Assembly: GCA_050084515.1 (NCBI GenBank)
Contig: CM114275.1
Span: forward strand, 310,001 to 374,000
DNA from: Blasia pusilla
Lineage: Eukaryota; Marchantiophyta; Marchantiopsida; Blasiales
DNA length: 64,000 nt
Reading direction: 5' to 3'
This document shows, piece after piece, positions 43,701-57,599 of the stretch (position 1 is the stretch's first letter; each line of letters begins with the position of its first letter). The position numbers and the translations under genes are program-made. The notes beneath the pieces were generated by a model. The model was given only the letters and a program-made list of their open reading frames with translations. It was not told the DNA's origin and did not search any database.

Positions 43701-46700
43701 AGTCCAGTTCCTTTAAAAACTCCATTCGCTTTCTGTAGTATCGCGCTGTAAGGACGCCAGTGCGCGTGCATGCGGTCGACAGTCGCGGTACTCTCAGCAC
43801 GAGACGATTCCATCGCCGAAGGATGCTTTCATCCGATTCAGCGCATGGGATTTGCCGTGGGGCGATTCGGCGGTTGGCAGAGTCTTCTTCGGCTTCGAAT
43901 GGAAGTGAAGAGTTTAGATAGGTCTCGACGCATGCGCGTGTGCGCGACCTCTAATCAGGATGGTCTTGGAAGATCAGGACTTGTATTCTTGAACTACCGC
44001 GATCTCTGATCTGGATAATCCTGAAAGACCGCGAGCTCGGACGTCTGGCTACCGATGACACAGCAATGTGTGGAAGATTGTGGAAATGTCATTTGCTAGA
44101 GAGACCGGAGCCCCGGGCTGACTTGGAAAGTTGGAGTATGGACTGAATTGTGTTCAAGGAAGAATGATTTTAAGGACCATCGCAATTGAGAGCGTAGCGC
44201 TCCCGGCTCCAGAGAGACCGCTCCGACTTCACAATTAAATCTAGCTAGCGATGGTTCCGTAGATGTGTAATGTCGTTGGCGTTGGCTTTCTCGTGCTTAC
44301 GGAAAATTTCGTGGTCTTTTCACCCGTGACTTCCGGATGGCCATATCGATTCGGCGGTGCTCTTCCGACTCAGGCCACATCGTTGGCCATGGCGATGCTT
44401 ACGTACGCCATGCGCATCCCAGGCTATCATCTTTATCAGGCTCGAAGATTCTGACTCGTTTCATAGTCATTCCACGCCAGCAGTTCATGTCGATCGTTGT
44501 TGTTCTCCGCGAGATTCGTGGCAAATTTCTACGCGCGCTCGGCTCTGAATATGCTGTTGTAATATAGAGTACTCGTTTTATACCGTGGCGGTTGCCTGGA
44601 ATCTGCCTGGTGATGAGTTCGAGCCAAAATAGGTGGAGTCCTCCAAGTAGCCATGAAGATCACTTGCGTGATCCGCTCTTCCAGGGGCAGGCCTTCCCGT
44701 TAGGCGAGGCCCATGGCTTCAATTCATGTGCCGTAAGTAATAGTAACTGCAAATCCCGACGAGATTTTCTCTAGGCCTGTACAACTCCTACCTCGTTATT
44801 TAAGGGGTACTTCCTCAAGCGTACTCAATTTCATTTTAGAATCTCTTCATCTTTTGTATCAGTAGAATTCGATTGATCCGAAATAAACTCGTAGTTTATC
44901 TGAAATTTGAGCACGCATACAGAGAAAATTTGCGGGACCAATTCCAACAGATCTAGTGGTAATAATAACTTTAGCATGCTTATGCAAGTAGAGTTGGACT
45001 TCGGCAGGCCGGCATGTACGTTAGCTTTCAAAGATTCAAGAGCTATCAGTGCCATGAGCAGCAGGAAGCACAAGGAAAGGTATTTTCGAATTCATGTATG
45101 GATCTGTACTACATATATGAAATAATGAAAAAATGAAATAAAGAATTAAAGGTGGAAAAGAATTCATCACGGATCCGACAAGTCTACGTAACGCTAGAAC
45201 CTCTGTATCAGACACAATCACTGAGCACATGCCGATCAGTTCGAGAAACTTGATATACGTGTAAAGTCTCCTCAGCTTCTCTCGTGATTTTTATATACAT
45301 ATAAAAGAAAGAAATAAGCACACAATAGACAATTCTTCATGCATCAGACAAGGCAGGTTAAGGATGGAACATGCACATCAGACGCGATCGTCGAGTATAT
45401 GCAAATCCTCTTCAGCTTGTCTTGGATGTCGTCTCATTGTTAGTTTCAGTAAAGGTGCCGTACTCGCTTTTAAGATATGGGGGCTACATAGTTTTAACCT
45501 TATCACTAGCCAGCATAATCGCAGGTCATTCATTCAGGTCTGTAATTTGTTTCACTCGCCGGACGCGCTGGCTTTACGTCACCTTGGTTCAAATGTTCAA
45601 GTAGCATTGGATCCAGCATGTACGGCAAAACTAACCGTAGTGGCTGTGTGAGATACCCGAATCCCTACGAACTTGACTCCTAAAAACTATTGAACTGGAG
45701 AGTAATAGGTGGGGTCTCGAACTCACACCTAGTAGTGCAGATGTACTCAATCCGGATCCGAGCGTCAAGTGATTTCAAGGATAAGGTGTTTATTATTTAA
45801 TGAGCTTCCACTTTCGTTGAAGTTGACGAGACGGAGTAAAATCAGCTGAATACATACCATGAATAGCGTACACATCGATGAATAGCATACAAATACCAAA
45901 TTTTACTCCACCTGGGTCGAGTGCTAAATCCGAAGTGCCTTGAAATTCTAGACCTCAAGCCTCAAGGTGCTGCATCGGTGCTGGATGATGGGTTAAAACA
46001 GTTGGGACACCAGATAGGAGGCGGCTCAGATTCATGAATCCGCGTATGTGAGCCGAAGTTCATGGGCTGTCAAGCTGGACAGAGAATGAAGAACTTCTTA
46101 AAAGGGTGGCGTTTCCAAATTAGGTAGCGGTGGTGCATATTTAGCACCGGGAAACGAGGAGACAGTAGTGCAGATGTATTGTAAAGTCTACCGACGAGAA
46201 GAAAATGCATCGTTGAGGGATGCGTCAACCGTCAACTGAAAAAACAAGGAGCTTCAAATATCTTCCAAGATCACAACTCCCGCATAGAAAAGAAAACGGG
46301 GACGTTTGGGGATTAGCTGACAGGAAAGAGATTCTGATCTGTAAAAATGATAGATTCAATAGATTCTCTTACCACTTTGGACGCTGTTTTTCGTTCAATT
46401 GTTTTGTCGAGGATTTTTCCCGACTTTAATTTTGCGTCGGTGTAGTGTACTAGTGTCCTCCTGACCTAGAGCTCCCTCTTCAGGAAGGCCCCGCAGTTTA
46501 CTCTAGTTCTTCGTTGGGATTTCGGGCGGCACATTCGCACTAGGTTCTCACTTCCAGCAAAATTTGGATTAATTTCGGTAAGGGTAATAGCGGGGCAATG
46601 GACGCGAACATCAACGTAAGGCCGGCTTGTATAACCTCAGATTCTTCATGGTCCTCACCGTGCGGAAACCCTATCAGATTGTCCAGGAGATGGTGATTGC

Positions 46701-48900
46701 TCGTAGTGTATATCATTCATTTTTGTTTCAGAGAGCAGAATTGGGATTGGTGAATCTGTAGCTAAAACCTCCACAACTATCCTCGCAGCCCACACCACAA
46801 TAACGAAGATTAGCCGTGCAGTAAACTTACTTTAGCTAGGAGATGCAGGGGTTCTCATTCTTCTGAACTGAGCCAAGCAAGAATATATTAGTGAAGTTTA
46901 GGATGTGCCAGTGGTGCATTTCTTGCCCGCTCCTGCTCCTCGTCATCGTTTAGTACGTGCCAAAAACGAGGGCGAGGAGAACCTCAGCAGAAGCATCTAC
47001 ACGATAAAGAGGGAAAAGGCTTGATCAGGTCAACGAAATGAGTACTGCAATCCCGAAGACGGAGGTAGTACTTTATCCACACTCCGCAGCAGCTCCTCCT
47101 GACCGTCTCTCAAGCACTCATACATAATTAAATCTGCTAACATTTTGCTTGATTACCATCACCCAAACCCTCAGATGGCCCCTCGATTTGTACATAGAGG
47201 TTGATTCCCGACATGGATTCAGCACATGTCACTCGATCTCCTGTTTATCCAATGTCGGCACTCACTTCTACACTTTGATATCATCACCTGACATGACAGG
47301 CATTTCCAATGTTGAAGTGTTTGAGTTCGATCTCTACTGTTCAAGCCCAGGTGGATGCTTAGTATTTGCTGCAATCGAAACTTGACTTGAACTGCAGCAG
47401 AACTCACAAGACTCGTGTTCTTCGGTGCGATTTTCCCCGGGACGGTAACTGTTTCCACAACAATTGGGTATGATGCCTTCGAAAATCTCCATGTGAAGGT
47501 GCGATGTCCTTTCCACAGCCCAGAGGATTCCCCAAATTCATTCATTCACTCTATCTATTTGGCCTTAGGATCTACTTTCCGGCTGTGCGTGCTCTATTGA
47601 AGTGCGTTGAACACAATCTCTTCAATGTCGGATGAGGACATGCTGCCTATTTCGTTTCTTCCTTTGTAGTGGTAAACATTCTTTTCTCGTTTCTTGTAAG
47701 ATGTGGTTCAACATTCTCTTCTCTTTTCTTACACGATGTATTTCTTTTGTGTGTAGTGAGGAACCTCTGCATGTATCCACATTGTCCCACTCTAGCTAGG
47801 ATGCTCTTATGTTAGTGGGCTCTCAAACTTAGGTCTCGAGTCATTTCGCCTATGTTGATTTCCAAATTTTAGCGATTTTCTTCATGATTCATTTGCCATT
47901 CTTGCTGTTACAATTGGAGCTATCCGCGAAAACTGCCTAATCTAGAATTACTATTACTATTAATATTGTCTAATACTATTACTGAGACATTGGAGGGTCA
48001 CTATAAGAAGTGAAGCCCCTCGTAAAAATTCAGCCATTTTATGGTAAGGCACTCTACTTTTGGCTTCTTCGTGGCTTATTTGCTGACTCGTTCCCTCTTT
48101 GATTGGTTGGTAGTATAGATGTGTGATTTGATTTGATTTGATTTGATTTTTGTGCTCGGTGTAGAGACACCTGCCTGTGCTAAATCAGGTCTTCTCGAGC
48201 CAGCCACACACCTGTTCGCCTTCGAGATGATAAATCTACTAGGAGCGGAGCTTGGAGAAGGGAGGGGAAGTGACTCACTACTATTCCAACAGTGGAGGTG
48301 GAGCGAGTTACGATATCAGCTACTCTAGCCGAGGAGGGTGGCAAGTAAATTCTAATCGTAGCCCCAGGGCGGGAAGGACTATCTGGTAACTCCTGAGTGT
48401 TTTACAATCCTCGCTGCAATTGTTTTGCTGCAACGTTTGCGTTAGATTCGAGCATGGAGTCTTTGTTCCCATCCCTGAGGTTTCTTCTCATTCCTTCTTC
48501 TTCGTGAGGGCCTAGTGCAGGGGAGTGGGTTCAGTTCAAGCGTCTCAGATCCGCAAATGGGAAGTGATTGTTGAGCACTACAGCCCCGTCACGCTCATTA
48601 TTGTGAATTAAAATCTCCCAATGAATCGGATGTCGACCTAGAGGGAGCCAAGATTATGTAGCAATTCATTGTTGTTTCCGGTTGAAAGAAGGGCTAATTA
48701 ACCTATCATTCACAAGTTTTCACTCGGCTCTATCGGTAGTGCAGTTCAATCATATCCACCTAATTGCCAATTGTACGATCACATGCGTCTCATTGCCAAT
48801 TGTTCTGGTGGGACACAGCGGCGAGAGTTTTTGAACCCACGATGTTGACTCCTGGTTCGAATATTACCCCCCCTTCCCTTACCCGGCGCATTTAGGATTG

Positions 48901-48953
<53 letters not shown>

Positions 48954-49300
48954 CTAGAGCCCGCCAACCTCGAGGTGATTGTTCCCATGATGATTGTATC
49001 GAGCTCAGAATGATTGTATGGAGGCTTGTTAGCTTGTACATCTTGACGGGTGAGATTGCTCAAATCTGGATACTGGTTAGCAAATCCACGTCACAATTGT
49101 ATCTGAGTGCACCGGCCTCGAGCTTCGGCCATAGGACTGTGCGAGTCCTCATGTCGATTTCTGTGTGAGCACCGTGGAAGATCATTTCCACCCGCTGCTT
49201 GGTACGATCGAACTATCAGTTCTTCCTGCACTCGTGTATTTCCTCTCCTTTATGGCAATGCGGCATTGTACATCGTCACCTCACCCTTCTAACAATTGAC
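43701..49300. other. moderate-GC island, no recognised gene
   Basis: GC rises for about 5.6 kb. Short frames such as 44263-44454, 45364-45651 and 47149-47385 (plus) or 47219-47545 (minus) have mixed composition but no domain I recognise. A TTTGA run lies at about 48125-48149 and a CT microsatellite at 48904-48950. It could hold promoter, UTR or intron sequence of host genes. I cannot support a gene model. Confidence 0.35.
48904..48950. repeat. (CT)n microsatellite
   Basis: An uninterrupted CT run of about 23 units. The Arg-Glu frame on the minus strand (48779-49063) is produced by it. Confidence 0.95.
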
Positions 49301-52300
49301 TCTACCCACATCTTCGCACGTTGAACTAACACACCCCTTCCCGCATCTCTTTTCCCGACGACAAGAGGGAGGTAATATGTCCAGAGCCAATAAAGTCTTG
49401 GCTCATCTCTAAGACGGTCGAGAGACAAACATATCAAAAAATCTTAGAAGCAACTGCGCCATACGCATGCGCGAAAGTTAGGCAAGGTGTGAACGCACTC
49501 AGCTAGGTCTGGGTGGGTCGGGGCATATGGGAATAGCCTCGCCTTAGGAGATTTGATGTCGGTGCATCGAACGAGTATTCTCACTAGTATTGTGTTAGTG
49601 GTCACGTTGAACACACTTTTAGGAGCTTTCTCCTTTGAACTCCAAATAGGCGTGATAGCATATCTGCATGGAACATGCATGATCTTTCCCATTTTACCCT
49701 TCGAGCCCATTCGCCAAAGTTTTTGGTGGAAACCAGAGTTGCATTGCATAACTAAGTTGTCATTTTTTGGCGTCCTCCAATGAGTGTTCTGAAAAAAAAA
49801 TCCTTGTCTTTGGAACACTGGAATAGTCTGTTGTTACATGTGAGGTTTTAAAACGAGTTTCTCTTAACTAGGGGTATCCCGGTAATTTCAGATTAAGGAG
49901 TAGTGGAGGACATCTTAATTCCATGCTATGCATGTATGGAGAAAATATATTGTTTAATATATTGATAATTTTATCGTTGATACGTGCCATTCTATTTAAG
50001 TAGCATAGATTGTATCGTATGGGTAGATATCTTGCATCCAATGAGAGAATCGGCATTACGTGTAGCTTGTTCCGCTAATTCATTTTTTAAAATTAAACAT
50101 ACATTGTTCAGACTCATTTTCTAAAAAGAATTGAATTGAAAAACATTTGTGGAATAGGATTTCTAGTAAATTGAAGTGTAAACTTGAAGGACAATTCAAT
50201 GATAACATATGCAATCTTAGTCTTATTGAACATTGAATTATAGTCAAATTCATTTGATACCCACACAAATAAATAAAAAAATCTTAGTTAATCAGGTAGG
50301 AAAGATTATTTTAATTAGGATCAATTAATGCTAATAAGTATAACTAGAAATTACAATTAGGGTTGGAGTGTCTTATGTAATTGAGAAGGTATCAACCTAC
50401 TCTAATTTCTTTATTACAATTTTTCTTTCTCCATGGAGTGAATCTGTATGAGGGCCGTATTCCAATAGTCATATTTTTTAATAATTTCCACATATTATCA
50501 AAAGGAGAGCATCTAACTGAAATCTCCTTGCCCCAAAGTGAGAGGATAGCTTCTATTGCTGCTCTTCTCTACTCCTTTATGAAAGATTTCAATAGATGCT
50601 ATCCTATCTTTTCATGTTGGGACAAGGAAATTTAAGTTAAAGTTCATGAGATCGAAGATTTTAGATAGAGTCATGAAAGTGAAGAAACTTTTGAGCTAAT
50701 TTGTGAAGGTCTTCCTTGCCAATTCAGAAATGTAGGTGGTGGACTATTTAATCGATATATCATAGAGCTCATTGACTTACTTTCTACGCACCGTAAATCT
50801 CATATTCTAGGTTCACAAAGTTGCAATTTTATTATAGGAAAGTGCAATTAGTGAAAAAAAGTTGTGTAATTTACTTTCTATGTACTAATTTTCATTAAAT
50901 TTTCCATACTAGGAGTCAAATTTGGCCAATTACAAGTTAGTTTCTTTGTTAGAGTGATTTATGCTTTAATCACCATATTGTAGATCCTGAAATTATGATT
51001 TGTGAGTAAACTCACACGTGATGGGACATTCTTTGACAATACTTGCCAACAATAATCTAGATAGAACAACAAAGTTTAGAAGTTTTGCATGAAGTAATTT
51101 TTCATGGAGCAAAAACTATTACATATGACGAAACCAAACCAGAAGGTGATTGAATAGACTTGAATGTTTGAGTTTGGAACAAACACTCCAAGGAGGTATT
51201 CCTCTACACGTCAGTAACATTAATTTATTGATGATTTTTCTTATTCAAGATTATTCCGTAGAAGATTTACTAATTTAGAATGCAATTGAGACATTATCCT
51301 ATATGTCTACAAAGGTTAGGAAGCTTCAATGAAATAAAAAATTCAAGGAAGTGAAGAAAAAGATCGCAAAGCATCAATGATTATGTTTTTAGTATAAGAC
51401 ATACAATTGATCAATTAAAACACATTAGAATGATTGTAGAAGATAATGACTTTATTTTTATCTTTGTTGAAGATCTTCTAAAATAATGGTGTGATTTGAG
51501 GGTATAGGTTTCTCGAGAAGGCAAACCCGCAGTAGACTCAGAGATAGAACCTATGAACGATTGCTTGCTCCGAAGACCACCTCGATATATGCGCTTGCCC
51601 ATGAACGGATGTAAGGCCGTCACTCTTACATTCAAGGGAGGGAAGTGAGACCTCTTAGTGTAGATCTTTGTTCTATGATAAACCACAAAGTTTGTTTTCC
51701 TACATTCCCTCATTTCCTAACTTAGAATTTGATTCCATTTACTCTTTACCTCTGCTCCAACTTGATGAAGGTGAGATGTGAAACAACTATCTATACTATT
51801 AAAATCAAATGCATATTCCACTACATAGTTAAATTTTCCATTGACATTCAATTTGGTCTAGCTCGATGGTTATTTTATGAATGATATTCATTGATTTTTG
51901 AAAAGTGTGATTTAAAAGGAACTCATCAATTCTAGGAAATTTTTAATTCTACCATTACATTTTATTGAGCATGAGCATACTTGCGGGTTCGTCCTATTAT
52001 GTAGTGTTGAAAGAATGACATGATGATTTCTAATAAAACAATAGATACATAAGGTCTAATAGGATGATATCATTGCAAAACTAAAGTACATGTGGAAAAT
52101 TTTGGAAGTTTAGCACCGTTATGTCCTAAGGAGGCCATAAGGTAGAAAAATAAAATAGATGAAAAATAAATCAAGATTAGCAAAAAGATGTTCTTGAATG
52201 GACAAGAAAGTTAGACAAACTAGTATTTTGTTATTGATCAATTGGATACCTTGAATTTCTATATTATAACACCAAAGAAGATAGTGAAAACATAATAAAG

Positions 52301-52854
52301 ATAGATTTTTGCCTGAATATTAATATTAATGATTATGAAATTATGCAATTGCTTTGAAAAAGAGAATTCATGTCTTGTCCTATGAATTTGGAAAAATGAA
52401 TTTCTTTTTTCCTCTCCCAACCCCTATCTTTCAATTAAGAAAAGAAAGTCACTAATTTTGATCTTTTTTCCAAATTTTAGTTTAAATTTTCCTCCCACCA
52501 AAGTCCAATATTTTAAACCTTAGAAAATAAATCATTTTCATCATTTTGAAGAATAATCCTTGTCCCGAACTTTCAATTATCATCCCGTCTCATCTTATTC
52601 AATTCTCCCTATAAATTAAACCTGAAATTTTAAAATTTCCAACCTCTTCTAGTTTTAAAAATTCAACAAAGTTGTTAAAATAAAATTAATGATATTTGAA
52701 AAAATGACTTAAAGATAAAATAAATTAACATACTATAAATATTAAAAATATTTTTAAAATTAATCCAAAGATTGAAATTTTATGTTTATCTTATTTACTA
52801 TCCTTCCAAACACTCTTTTCTCTCTTCCACGTGTACTCCATACTTAAAAAATAA
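49301..52854. other. AT-rich non-coding region
   Basis: Short frames only, none recognised. At 51790 the plus strand reads TCTATACTATTAAAATC after an A, very like the 5' terminus of the Helitron at 23835, but I found no matching plus-strand 3' terminus downstream. Confidence 0.5.
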
Positions 52855-54014
52855 CTAGTGTACATCACGTGCCATGCATGGAAATGAAGGGACTAACCAT
52901 GTCGCGGAACATTGAAACTCTAGTAGGTTCACGCTAGGATGGTTTGTACATTTGAGAGGTCTCTTGGAAGAGACACAAGAGATGAGACGCAAACAAGGTT
53001 AAGTGTTTCATACGTTTATGGTTGCAGCTAAGAAACCTAAACCAAACGTGAACCATAACTTGAGAGAAGTCAAGTCTAGGAAAAGTGGTTGCCGAAAAGG
53101 TGACAACTGGATTTGGAACGTAATTATGTTTGGGATTTCAACTGTATTTTGGACCATAACTTTTAGACCTTTGTAAGTATTTGGGATAAGTAAGATGACG
53201 TTGGAAAGCTTATGCAAAGTCGGTTCCAACACATTAAAGATCTCAGTAAACTCTCAAGCAAATGCTAAGAAATTGCCCAGGAATGACTATACAGGGAGTT
53301 GGGTTAAGGGTTAAAAAGAGAGGCCCGAACATCTCTTCCCCAAAGATAGGGGGATGGCGGAGAGCCCCAGAAGTACTAGTAAGGGGAAGGTATCCAAGAA
53401 TGTTTGGGACTTGAACCACACTTCGGGGCGCCACGAGGCAAAACAAGGCACAGAAGGGATCGAGAGTTTGGTGTTCGGATTTGAAACCCAAACCAAGTCC
53501 AATAGAGTGGATTTTGGAGACCACTATTGGATTCCAACATGCGACTCATTTAGTCAGCTTACGGTTAGGAACTGACGTAAGGTCCATTGGACAATTGGGG
53601 CCACTAGGAGTGCGAACGATGTTTTAGGTGCCTAGACTATCTAGAAAGTTTGTCCCAAGTCTCGGAGGACTTTCCCGTGTTGGGAAGCTAGGAATAAGAA
53701 AGGTTGAGCTTGACGTATGGCCTAGTTAAGATCTCGGAGAGTTGGAAGGTTGATTGGCCTAGACTAAACTAACGTGAGTGTGTCCGGGTGTAGATCATCA
53801 GCGAGAGCGTGTCCTACTAAACGTACACTTCCGCAACACCTAAGATTGACATTCGAGATCGAGGAGTAGGCTCACGACAAACCATACTCACATAAATTCA
53901 ATTTTTTGTCTTTCTACCTAGAATATGGAAAACATTTTCTTGTTGCCCAATTGCCATATGTCAAAAAAATTGATGTTTGCAAATCAAGAAAACACTCTCC
54001 AATAATAATATAGA
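52855..54014 (-). mobile_element. non-autonomous Helitron (candidate)
   Basis: On the minus strand it would begin TCTATATTATTATTGGAGAG at 54014 and continue to TTTGCAAAC, matching the miniature Helitron start at 4434. It would end with a GC-containing tract (CATGCATGGCACGTG) about 10 nt before CTAG (52858-52855), followed by T. The tract aligns by eye with the 4584-4611 terminus at 19 of 27 positions. The interior has no Rep or helicase. A short plus frame at 53354-53575 is not recognised. The base before TC is C rather than A, so the 5' end is uncertain. Confidence 0.4.
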
Positions 54015-56639
54015 GTAATTTTCCCCTAGACACACACAAATTTTTTTAAGGCCCATACGACTAGACGGAAATAATCGTTTCTCTCTCTCTTGTTGCAACG
54101 TATACTTCTGGTGGCATTTTGGGGGAGTCACTTCACAGAGTGCAAAGGCTCCATAATGAAAATTCTTGTGCTAGTGACTTTGCAACTATAGGATGAGAGT
54201 AGAGATATGACCCTAATAGAAACAATTTAACTCACTCCATGTTAATGAATTAATTCCACACAATGTTATTCCCCCGTGTTGTATTACTTCCTAACTCATG
54301 TTCTCCGGGTGCTCTCTATGCAATGCTCCTTAGTGTTACTCCCCCGTGTAAGCTAGTGTAAACGTCCTGTTACCTCTATTCTCCCTGCCATGTTATGTGC
54401 AATGTCACGTTGTTTTAGTCCCCGACACTAACACGTTGTATCACCTCTCTTCTCCCTATTACTGGTGCTTATATGTCTCCACGCGGTGTTACTCTCTCAA
54501 CCCAACACCCGGGCCGCAAACTGGTTCCAAGTTTAGTTTAAGGGTAAAATTGATTATTTTGTGCGTTGATTGAATCTATGAATCTGCTATCTAATCCCAA
54601 ATCTGCTGATGAGTATGCACGCAAATCAAGCATTGCCTGCCTACCACGTCCACTAATGACAAGAAGTTGTGTGGAAATCCCCTCGTCCCTATTCGTACTC
54701 GGGTCAGGTGAGAGTCGAATTAAGCGGGGAGGGACGCCTAGGCAAAACTAAACACCCCAAGGCGGATTTGAACACACGATTCACATGGGAGTAGTTACGA
54801 TCTCCTTGCCACGAGAACATAATAACTTTATTCTAATTCCACATGAAAACTTGGGAGAGGGATCGGGGCTGACTAACTCAACCTCCTCAGGGTTGGAAAA
54901 ACGGAGGCGAATGAATAATCGATGCGAAGAGGAAATTGGGATTTTCGTAAATTTCAATGACGGTTGATGCACATGGAGTAGGAGTGAAGGCCAGGAATGA
55001 TGTCTCCTCAATCATGTCAACACACAGATCTGGTCGATTTCGGTTTCACGTTCTGGAGAGAGGCACTGCTGTAGTAGCTGTACTCGTCGGGGCTCGATTA
55101 GCTGAGTTTGATTTTAGGTGCATCGCCTGGACGCATGCAAGCGGTACAAGAATGGAATGGAATGCAAGTATCTGGTCGAAGGCTCCGTGATTCGCGTATG
55201 GAAACCCGCATGCGTCCCTCGCATCGGGTGGCGTATGAATCTTGCATAAGTCAGCGATTGAGGGCTGTTTCCAACAGCCATTGGACCCGCCCGCACTTGC
55301 AGCTTCGAAGTGCCTGTGCTACGATGCAGCGCCACCCCGCAAGGCCTAGGTTACGGTGCTCTTCCCGAGCTTTCAATCTTGGTTTTTTGACGTGTGCCTG
55401 ATCGTTTTGGTGAAGATATCAGAGATAGTAACCGCTCCCATTCGCACAATTTGTGCATTTCCTGGCGTTTCTTCTGTTACTGAAGATGAAGCTGGCGTCG
55501 GAGTGACGGCATTCGTGAAGAAAATCAGGCGGCGGGGACGAGGAAGGAAATCGGGGAAAGTGGATAAGTGCCACATTTTCGCGCTTTTTGCGCTTTTGAA
55601 CTACAAGCGGGAAAGCCTGCGTCGCTGGCTTCAGAAGGAAAAGAAACTGGAGCGAAAATGGATGACTTAGCTGCGCTTGAGAAGGTTGGTAAAAAAGCTT
55701 CCCCTGCTCGCACTGCAGATTGCTGATGATAGCGAGGAGCGAGAGCACAACCCGTCCCCGCACTCATGAAGATGGAAGTCTATTTCCGCTTCTCATGACC
55801 ATACAGCGTCTTTCCTGTTCGCACATGCGTCCGAAACTCAAGACGCTGAACATCCACTCCGTCCAAAGCTCACTCGATCTAGAGCTTTTCAAACTCCCTT
55901 TTCGATTGTAATTCCCGATTGGCCGAACGCGGATAACTCACATTCAACCGCCAGAATCTACGACAGACGGACCTAGCTACGCATCTACCTTCTTGGATTT
56001 CTCGACCTTCACTCGGAAGAAAGCGCGCGGCCTATTCTTCGAGCTCTCCTCTCGCAATCCTTCGTCCCGGCCCATTCCGCAGATGTGGACGCCATGACTT
56101 ACAAGTTGTTGAAACCCTTTTCATCAATCCGCAATTGAAAATTGTCTCGCCTTCGGAGGCAATTTTTTAATCTCAGCTTATCTTATGATGCTGTCAGCGT
56201 CAGCGTCGCTCAGAAAGGGCCCACTTTGCGGTCTTTTCTTTCAACTGCATTTTTAATTTTTTTATCTATTTGCTGAGTGTTTATATTTCTTTAGGGCGTC
56301 GGCTTTTTATCATCATTACACGCGCTCTGGTGGGACCCGATCCAGCATCTGTCGGCCGACTGCTACCAACTGTTGTCATTTGGCGGCATGGTGGTCCCCT
56401 GGCCTCCTGCTCGAAGGGCGATCGAGATGGATGGAATCTAAGGGCTGCTGGTAAATTAGGAAAAAGTCTTTAGGTAGGGTTGAATTGGTGTCCCCCTCTA
56501 CGCTACTGATCTCTTAGGTTAATGAATGATAATCAAAATACGACCCGGGGTTGGGTTTAGGGTTTTTTTAAGGCCATTAAGAGGATGTTTTTGTATTCCG
56601 GGAAGTTGAATTTAATTTTCCGTTAACGTTAAGTGTCCT
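54015..56639. other. mixed region with moderate-GC island, no recognised gene
   Basis: From about 54.6 to 56.5 kb GC is higher, and plus frames at 55108-55401 and 55356-55670 (Arg/Lys-rich end, KKIRRRGRGRKSGK) and minus frames at 55419-55763 and 55525-55767 overlap. They cannot all be real and none shows a known domain. A host exon is possible but not supported. Confidence 0.3.
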
Positions 56640-57335
56640 TGTTATCGTGCGCATACATATCGTTACACAATATACATCGTTGGTCACATCTACATCATAC
56701 AATACCGATCTTTTTCACACACGGATCGATCCACACATGTATAAAAATCAACTCATACATATATATGGAGATCACACAAAAATAAAGAGCAATAAAAATG
56801 ACACACTCAGCCTAAAACTCCACTCTTCAATCTACATCGACATATCGAGCCTCATCCATCCTGTGCTATCAAGCAGTCCGGACGCTAGCACCCTAGTCTT
56901 ATCTCACACACATACAAGGGAGGTGCTCCAACGGCCCAACATGAGAAAGATGGCTTAGGAAAACCATCTTCCTCTCTTATATAGGGTTGGGTTACTAGGG
57001 GCGGGTGACGTGGTCAACAAGTCACCCGGATGTGAAAGACCTCAACATGAAAGTTATTAGAAACGACATTCCTGACACAATGGACCTATCCTCAACCTCA
57101 TCCAACACCGTGGGACAACGTTACACTCAAGATAGTCCGCTGGCTCCTACACCCTATCCACGATAGATCTCGGCCTATCGGCTACTCAGATGCGACAGTT
57201 GTCGTGCGCATACATATCGCTACACAACATACATTGTTGGTCACATCTACACCACACAACACCGATCTTCCCCACACACGGGTCGATCCACACATGTACA
57301 AAAATCAACTCATACATATAGATGGAGATCACACA
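56640..57335 (-). repeat. terminal repeats A-B-A' of copy C
   Basis: Same arrangement as the 3' end of copy B: A (57200-57335), 2-bp spacer, B (56779-57197, shorter by some internal deletion), A' (56640-56778). This second case shows the A-B-A' order is not unique to copy B. A TATA-like TATATAAG variant and the hairpin, with one wobble pair, are near 56.94-56.99 kb. Confidence 0.8.
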
Positions 57336-57416
57336 ACCGGCCCCCCTAGTTGGCAGTTGGATCCCCCCAACTCCAGATAGAAAATATCACATCTCTCTGA
57401 CATGACCTACTATCCT

Positions 57417-57557
57417 CTACACATCTCGGACACATCCATCGTCCCGTGGGAACCACATCAAGAGGGGGATCAGACATGACATATGCCACCCTCGAGAACA
57501 ACCATCACATACCAACATGGTGGATGCATCCCTCGTAGATCCGCACAACATACACCT
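57417..57557 (-). pseudogene. PHD finger (copy C), 3' frameshift
   Basis: CMLC, 11 residues, CDGC, SRGW, HMSC are intact; after LIPLL the frame shifts so the final W..CPRC is read as RDDGCVRDV. It is fused in frame to the integrase C-terminal part in frame 57417-58004. This is a third instance of the finger in the same place. Confidence 0.83.
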
Positions 57558-57599
57558 CAAGCTTGCAAGTACCACTACCAAGCTCGGATCCACCGTCCC

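Noticed and set aside
48779-49063. Arg-Glu-rich ORF on the minus strand
   Set aside because: It is created by the CT run at 48904-48950.
54731-54790. tRNA-like T-arm string (GTTCAAATCC on the minus strand); similar strings near 45.72 and 48.82 kb
   Set aside because: No complementary T-stem, anticodon arm or acceptor stem could be formed, and no A box lies at the right distance. A decayed tRNA-derived SINE remains possible but is not supported.
55356-55767. Overlapping ORFs on both strands as host genes
   Set aside because: Four frames on both strands overlap and none shows a domain, so none can be chosen on sequence alone.
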